Positions 57,192-64,000 of a stretch of 64,000 nt of DNA are shown piece by piece. The stretch covers positions 434,001 through 498,000 of the forward strand of contig JAWZYU010000056.1 of assembly GCA_038380435.1 (NCBI GenBank), read 5' to 3'. The position numbers and the translations under genes are program-made. The DNA comes from Ryuthela nishihirai. Its lineage: Eukaryota > Arthropoda > Arachnida > Araneae > Heptathelidae. Position 1 is the first letter of the stretch. Each line of letters opens with the position of its first letter. The notes beneath the pieces were generated by a model that had not been told where the DNA came from, did no database searches, and saw only the letters and a program-made list of their open reading frames with translations.

Positions 57192-57714
57192 TAACTTTTC
57201 AAATATACGTCTTTTGTATTAAATGGTATAAAATAATACATCTTATTCGAATTATAATTAGGTAACTTCTGAGTTAAATTCTAACTTTAAGCATAGCTGT
57301 TGTTAAATACACAAGCGTCCATAACACTTTCGATACTAAGGGAACGTTATTGAATACCAAAATTTAGATCAATTTGTAATAAATATCAAAATTCAAATAA
57401 ATTCGAGTCTTGCATTTTTGTACCACTGTTGTTTACACGCGAAAAGGGTAGCCAATTGGCGATGTGCCACGCCTCCCATTATTTTTGCTTTTCCAAATGC
57501 GACTCACCCTGTGTGGTATGCATCACATTTCCAACATAATGTGCAGCACGTTGCAGAAAAAGTTTGTCCATTACTGGGTTCATAACCTCATAAAACTGCA
57601 CCTAATGTCTCGCTTTCCTGTAACGTTGCCAACTCTGCAGTGAAACATTCTTTTACGTTGGTTGTGTTAGTTCTTTCTTCAAATAAATGAGATCTCTTAG
57701 CGCCATAGAACTTG
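57192..57714. other. Unassigned spacer
   Basis: No recognised gene. A GACTCACCCTGTGTGG segment near 57501 resembles a transposon terminus (compare ATTCACCCTGTATA at 57180-57193), but no partner end was found. Confidence 0.4.
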
Positions 57715-58925
57715 GGGCGGGGGTGAGTCAGTCGGTAGCGCGCAAGGCTCGAAATCTGCAGTTCCTAGGTTCGAGTCCCAGCTGGGTCAGCGTTGAGATT
57801 TATCTGCGCAAAATTCCCCGCCCTGCCCACGGTCAGTAGGGAACAACAATTGGCTTGGAAAGGCCGCCGTCCGTTGGATGGGACGTTAAGCCATGGTCCC
57901 GTGTGCGGGAGAGCCATACCCTGTGCACGTCAAAGAACACGCTGGATGGCCTTGACGGGAAGCTACCATCTGTCTCCCAACAGCTGTTTCAGTGGGTCCC
58001 TTCCCCCAACCTTCTTTGAGCCTTCGGGGTCCTTGTGACCTGGCCATTTCGCCCATGGTGTGCAAAAAAGTGTCGCTAAATTAAAACAACCAACGTTAAA
58101 AAACATGCTGGATGGCGTTGACGGGAGGCTACCATCTGTCTCCAACAGCTGTTCCAGTGGGTCCCCTCCGCCAACCTTCTCTGAGCCTTCGGGGTTCTTG
58201 TGACCTGGGCATTTAGCCCATGGTGTGCAAAAAACTGTAGCTCAGGACTAAAACAACCCACGTTAAAGAACATGCTGGATGGCCTTGACGGGAGGCTACC
58301 ATCTGTCTCCCAACAGTTGTTCCAGTGGGTCCCCTCTCCCAACCTTCTCTGCGCCTTTGGGGTTCATGTGACCTGGCCATTTAACCCATGGTGTGCAAAA
58401 AAGTGTCGCTCAAGATTAAAACAACCAACGTTAAAGAACACGCTGGATGGCCTTGACGGGAGGCTACCATCTGTCTCCCAACAGCCGTTTCAGTGGGTCC
58501 CCTCCCCCAACCTTCTCTGAGACTTCGGGGACCATGTGACCTGGACATTTAGCCCATGGTGTGCAAAAAAGTGTCGCTCAGAACTAAAACAACCAACATT
58601 AAAGAACACGCTGGATGGCTTTGAAGGGAGGCTACCATCTGTCTCCCAACAGCTGTTCCAGTGTGTCCCCTCCCCCAACCTTCTCTGAGTCTTCGGGGTT
58701 CTTGTGACCTGGGCATTTAGCCCATGGTGTAAAAAAAGTGTCATTCAGAACTAAAACAACCAACGCTAAAGAACACGCTTGATGGCCTTGACGGGAGGCT
58801 ACCATCTGTCTCCCAACAGTTGTTCCAGTGGGTCCCCTCCCCCAACCTTCTCTGTTCTCCCGGGATTCTTTTGACCTGGCGATTTACCCCATTTTATACA
58901 AAAAAGTGCCACTCAGGGGGAAAAA
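57715..58925 (+). mobile_element. SINE, plus strand, with six tandem 3' modules
   Basis: The head at 57715-57790 has an A-box-like GTGAGTCAGTCGG and a perfect B box GGTTCGAGTCC; the central domain follows (CGTTGGATGGGACGTTAAG, about 57871). Six 169-bp modules start near 57929, 58096, 58262, 58430, 58598 and 58768. They vary among themselves (for example AAATTAAAACAACC versus AGAACTAAAACAACC ends) and the last one is the most diverged. No clear target-site duplication was found. Confidence 0.87.
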
Positions 58926-59270
58926 CAACTCAAATCAATCAGTTAGTTCGAATCATAAAAGTGAGAAACTTCATTCTCTTTGAAAACGAAGTTCCTCTAC
59001 TCACCAGTGGCGATATGTTCCCATTTTTCACGAACATTTCACTTGGCAGCAATATATTCGATGTCCGTGCCTGTTACGTCTCGAAACCAGTCGCATGACG
59101 ACAGACTATTTTCTCGACACGGTCAATAAACGTTTCGCCGAGGTTCAAAAAAGGCACTGGTCTGAGTAAACGACAAAGAACAAACGAAAACTTCCATATT
59201 TTTTCAAATTTTTTTAAGATCCAAAATTATTATTACATTTCCGGAAACATATCGGTCATTTTGTTCAACA
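58926..59270. other. Unassigned spacer
   Basis: No recognised gene or repeat. It separates the six-module SINE from the large 169-bp satellite, which is in the opposite orientation. Confidence 0.4.
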
Positions 59271-62200
59271 CTTGGGTTGTTTTTCCTCTGAGCTACACTT
59301 TGTTGGCACACCATGGGCTAAATGTCCAGGTCAAATGGACCCCGAGGACTCGGAGAATGTTCGAGGGAGGGGACCCACTGGAACAGCTGTTGGGAGACAG
59401 ATGGTAGCCTCCCGTCAAGGCTATCCAGCGTGTTCTTTTACGTAGATTGTTTTAGTTCTGAGCTGCACTTTTCTGCACACCATGGGCTAAATGGCCAGGT
59501 CACATGGACCCCGAGGACTCGGAGAATGTTCGAGGGAGGGGACCCACTGGAACAGCTGTTGGGAGACAGATGGTAGCCTCCCGTCAAGGCTATCCAGCGT
59601 GTTCTTTTACGTAGATTGTTTTAGTTCTGAGCTGCACTTTTCTGCACACCATGGGCTAAATGTCCAGGTCAAATGGACCCCGAGGACTCGGAGAATGTTC
59701 GAGGGAGGGGACCCACTGGAACAGCTGTTGGGAGACAGATGGTAGCCTCCCGTCAAGGCTATCCAGCGTGTTCTTTTACGTAGATTGTTTTAGTTCTGAG
59801 CTGCACTTTTCTGCACACCATGGGCTAAATGGCCAGGTCACATGGACCCCGAGGACTCGGAGAATGTTCGAGGGAGGGGACCCACTGGAACAGCTGTTGG
59901 GAGACAGATGGTAGCCTCCCGTCAAGGCTATCCAGCGTGTTCTTTTACGTAGATTGTTTTAGTTCTGAGCTGCACTTTTCTGCACACCATGGGCTAAATG
60001 TCCAGGTCAAATGGACCCCGAGGACTCGGAGAATGTTCGAGGGAGGGGACCCACTGGAACAGCTGTTGGGAGACAGATGGTAGCCTCCCGTCAAGGCTAT
60101 CCAGCGTGTTCTTTTACGTAGATTGTTTTAGTTCTGAGCTGCACTTTTCTGCACACCATGGGCTAAATGGCCAGGTCACATGGACCCCGAGGGCTCGGAG
60201 AATGTTCGAGGGAGGGGACCCACTGGAACAGCTGTTGGGAGACAGATGGTAGCCTCCCATCAAGGCTATCCAGCGTGTTCTTTTACGTAGATTGTTTTAG
60301 TTCTGAGCTGCACTTTTCTGCACACCATGGGCTAAATGTCCAGGTCAAATGGACCCCGAGGACTCGGAGAATGTTCGAGGGAGGGGACCCACTGGAACAG
60401 CTGTTGGGAGACAGATGGTAGCCTCCCATCAAGTACATCCAGCGTGTTCTTTTACGTAGATTGTTTTAGTTCTGAGCTGCACTTTTCTGCACACCATGGG
60501 CTAAATGGCCAGGTCACATGGACCCCGAGGGCTCGGAGAATGTTCGAGGGAGGGGACCCACTGGAACAGCTGTTGGGAGACAGATGGTAGCCTCCCGTCA
60601 AAGCTATCCAGCGTGTTCTTTTACGTAGATTGTTTTAGTTCTGAGCTGCACTTTTCTGCACACCATGGGCTAAATGGCCAGGTCACATGGACCCCGAGGG
60701 CTCGGAGAATGTTCGAGGGAGGGGACCCACTGGAACAGCTGTTGGGAGACAGATGGTAGCCTCCCGTCAAGGCTATCCAGCGTGTTCTTTTACGTAGATT
60801 GTTTTAGTTCTGAGCTGCACTTTTCTGCACACCATGGGCTAAATGGCCAGGTCACATGGACCCCGAGGGCTCGGAGAATGTTCGAGGGAGGGGACCCACT
60901 GGAACAGCTGTTGGGAGACAGATGGTAGCCTCCCATCAAGGCTATCCAGCGTGTTCTTTTACGTAGATTGTTTTAGTTCTGAGCTGCACTTTTCTGCACA
61001 CCATGGGCTAAATGGCCAGGTCACATGGACCCCGAGGGCTCGGAGAATGTTCGAGGGAGGGGACCCACTGGAACAGCTGTTGGGAGACAGATGGTAGCCT
61101 CCCGTCAAAGCTATCCAGCGTGTTCTTTTACGTAGATTGTTTTAGTTCTGAGCTGCACTTTTCTGCACACCATGGGCTAAATGGCCAGGTCACATGGACC
61201 CCGAGGGCTCGGAGAATGTTCGAGGGAGGGGACCCACTGGAACAGCTGTTGGGAGACAGATGGTAGCCTCCCATCAAGGCTATCCAGCGTGTTCTTTTAC
61301 GTAGATTGTTTTAGTTCTGAGCTGCACTTTTCTGCACACCATGGGCTAAATGGCCAGGTCACATGGACCCCGAGGGCTCGGAGAATGTTCGAGGGAGGGG
61401 ACCCACTGGAACAGCTGTTGGGAGACAGATGGTAGCCTCCCATCAAGGCTATCCAGCATGTTCTTTTACGTAGATTGTTTTAGTTCTGAGCTGCACTTTT
61501 CTGCACACCATGGGCTAAATGGCCAGGTCACATGGACCCCGAGGGCTCGGAGAATGTTCGAGGGAGGGGACCCACTGGAACAGCTGTTGGGAGACAGATG
61601 GTAGCCTCCCATCAAGGCTATCCAGCGTGTTCTTTTACGTAGATTGTTTTAGTTCTGAGCTGCACTTTTCTGCACACCATGGGCTAAATGGCCAGGTCAC
61701 ATGGACCCCGAGGGCTCGGAGAATGTTCGAGGGAGGGGACCCACTGGAACAGCTGTTGGGAGACAGATGGTAGCCTCCCATCAAGGCTATCCAGCGTGTT
61801 CTTTTACGTAGATTGTTTTAGTTCTGAGCTGCACTTTTCTGCACACCATGGGCTAAATGGCCAGGTCACATGGACCCCGAGGGCTCGGAGAATGTTCGAG
61901 GGAGGGGACCCACTGGAACAGCTGTTGGGAGACAGATGGTAGCCTCCCGTCAAGGCTATCCAGCGTGTTCTTTTACGTAAATTGTTTTAGTTCTGAGCTG
62001 CACTTTTCTGCACACCATGGGCTAAATGGCCAGGTCACATGGACCCCGAGGGCTCGGAGAATGTTCGAGGGAGGGGACCAACTGGAACAGCTGTTGGGAG
62101 ACAGATGGTAGCCTCCCATCAAGGCTATCCAGCGTGTTCTTTTACGTAGATTGTTTTAGTTCTGAGCTGCACTTTTCTGCACACCATGGGCTAAATGGCC

Positions 62201-64000
62201 AGGTCACATGGACCCCGAGGGCTCGGAGAATGTTCGAGGGAGGGGACCCACTGAAACAGCTGTTGGGAGACAGATGGTAGCCTCCCGTCAAGGCTATCCA
62301 GCGTGTTCTTTTACGTAGATTGTTTTAGTTCTGAGCTGCACTTTTCTGCACACCATGGGCTAAATGGCCAGGTCACATGGACCCCGAGGGCTCGGAGAAT
62401 GTTCGAGGGAGGGGACCCACTGGAACAGCTGTTGGGAAACAGATGGTAGCCTCCCGTCAAGGCTATCCAGCGTGTTCTTTTACGTAGATTGTTTTAGTTC
62501 TGAGCTGCACTTTTCTGCACACCATGGGCTAAATGGCCAGGTCACATGGACCCCGAGGGCTCGGAGAATGTTCGAGGGAGGGGACCCACTGGAACAGCTG
62601 TTGGGAGACAGATGGTAGCCTGCCGTCAAGGCTATCCAGCGTGTTCTTTTACGTAGATTGTTTTAGTTCTGAGCTGCACTTTTCTGCACACCATGGGCTA
62701 AATGGCCAGGTCACATGGACCCCGAGGGCTCGGAGAATGTTCGAGGGAGGGGACCCACTGGAACAGCTGTTGGGAGACAGATGGTAGCCTCCCGTCAAGG
62801 CTATCCAGCGTGTTCTTTTACGTAGATTGTTTTAGTTCTGAGCTGCACTTTTCTGCACACCATGGGCTAAATGGCCAGGTCACATGGACCCCGAGGGCTC
62901 GGAGAATGTTCGAGGGAGGGGACCCACTGGAACAGCTGTTGGGAGACAGATGGTAGCCTCCCATCAAGGCTATCCAGCGTGTTCTTTTACGTAGATTGTT
63001 TTAGTTCTGAGCTGCACTTTTCTGCACACCATGGGCTAAATGGCCAGGTCACATGGACCCCGAGGGCTCGGAGAATGTTCGAGGGAGGGGACCCACTGGA
63101 ACAGCTGTTGGGAGACAGATGGTAGCCTCCCGTCAAGGCTATCCAGCGTGTTCTTTTACGTAGAATGTTTTAGTTCTGAGCTGCACTTTTCTGCACACCA
63201 TGGGCTAAATGGCCAGGTCACATGGACCCCGAGGGCTCGGAGAATGTTCGAGGGAGGGGACCCACTGGAACAGCTGTTGGGAGACAGATGGTAGCCTCCC
63301 GTCAAGGCTATCCAGCGTGTTCTTTTACGTAGATTGTTTTAGTTCTGAGCTGCACTTTTCTGCACACCATGGGCTAAATGGCCAGGTCACATGGACCCCG
63401 AGGGCTCGGAGAATGTTCGAGGGAGGGGACCCACTGGAACAGCTGTTGGGAGACAGATGGTAGCCTCCCGTCAAGGCTATCCAGCGTGTTCTTTTACGTA
63501 GATTGTTTTAGTTCTGAGCTGCACTTTTCTGCACACCATGGGCTAAATGGCCAGGTCACATGGACCCCGAGGGCTCGGAGAATGTTCGAGGGAGGGGACC
63601 CACTGGAACAGCTGTTGGGAGACAGATGGTAGCCTCCCGTCAAGGCTATCCAGCGTGTTCTTTTACGTAGATTGTTTTAGTTCTGAGCTGCACTTTTCTG
63701 CACACCATGGGCTAAATGGCCAGGTCACATGGACCCCGAGGGCTCGGAGAATGTTCGAGGGAGGGGACCCACTGGAACAGCTGTTGGGAGACAGATGGTA
63801 GCCTCCCGTCAAGGCTATCCAGCGTGTTCTTTTACGTAGAATGTTTTAGTTCTGAGCTGCACTTTTCTGCACACCATGGGCTAAATGGCCAGGTCACATG
63901 GACCCCGAGGGCTCGGAGAATGTTCGAGGGAGGGGACCCACTGGAACAGCTGTTGGGAGACAGATGGTAGCCTCCCGTCAAGGCTATCCAGCGTGTTCTT
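59271..64000 (-). repeat. 169-bp satellite derived from the SINE 3' module, at least 28 copies, open at the window edge
   Basis: Units repeat exactly every 169 bp (for example CACACCATGGGCTAAATG near 59308, 59477 and 59646) and are nearly identical. The monomer is the SINE 3' module in minus orientation: GACCCACTGGAACAGCTGTT, GGGAGACAGATGGTAGCCTC and ATCCAGCGTGTTCTTT are shared with the SINE copies. No tRNA-like head or central domain is in the block. Because 169 is one more than a multiple of three, an 84-codon frame reopens in each unit in a rotating frame; these are not genes. The array continues past 64000. Confidence 0.96.

Noticed and set aside
59322..63970. A run of 84-residue proteins repeated every 169 bp, like a tandem gene family
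   Set aside because: The frames overlap each other, rotate through all three frames because 169 is 3n+1, and the same DNA occurs as the 3' module of SINEs. They are a by-product of the satellite.

Overview
This is a gene-poor, repeat-dominated piece of a eukaryotic nuclear genome. I infer an arthropod, because there is a Tc1-like transposase relic, a fragment starting like the MADMHFVYG-type helix-turn-helix proteins common in arthropod transposons, a non-LTR reverse transcriptase relic, tRNA-derived SINEs and TA-flanked hairpin MITEs. I found no intact conserved host gene; nearly all long open frames are shadows of tandem repeats.

Layout. 1-9.4 kb: a transposon graveyard holding an orphan block of a 169-bp repeat (393-1512), a 45-bp repeat, a decayed reverse transcriptase (minus strand), several SINEs, a composite hairpin MITE (4341-5317), a Tc1-like transposase pseudogene split by a SINE (5325-6545), a 330-bp pogo-like MITE (6986-7315) and a 39-bp minisatellite (7741-9018). 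9.4-50.05 kb: one A/G-rich 28-bp minisatellite of about 40.4 kb (about 1,440 units). It starts immediately after the palindromic centre of a hairpin MITE. Its left part is diverged (GTTCC units) and its right part is homogeneous (GATCC units) with multi-kilobase higher-order structure. 50.05-59.27 kb: hairpin MITEs, SINEs carrying 1, 3, 5 and 6 copies of a 169-bp 3' module, a 41-bp minisatellite, a possible solo LTR holding a 53-codon signal-peptide-like ORF, and a 441-bp deletion-derivative transposon. 59.27-64 kb: a nearly pure 169-bp satellite (about 28 units) running off the window edge.

Two themes link the parts. First, the 169-bp satellite monomer is the 3' module of the SINE family. 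The window shows loci with 1, 2, 3, 5 and 6 modules attached to a tRNA-like head and headless blocks of about 6.6 and at least 28, and one 5-module locus is bounded by a 13-bp target-site duplication. This looks like SINE-to-satellite conversion caught at several stages. Second, the giant 28-bp array abuts half of a hairpin MITE, suggesting that a palindromic transposon end nucleated or received the array. I see no defence system, operon or other multi-gene functional system.
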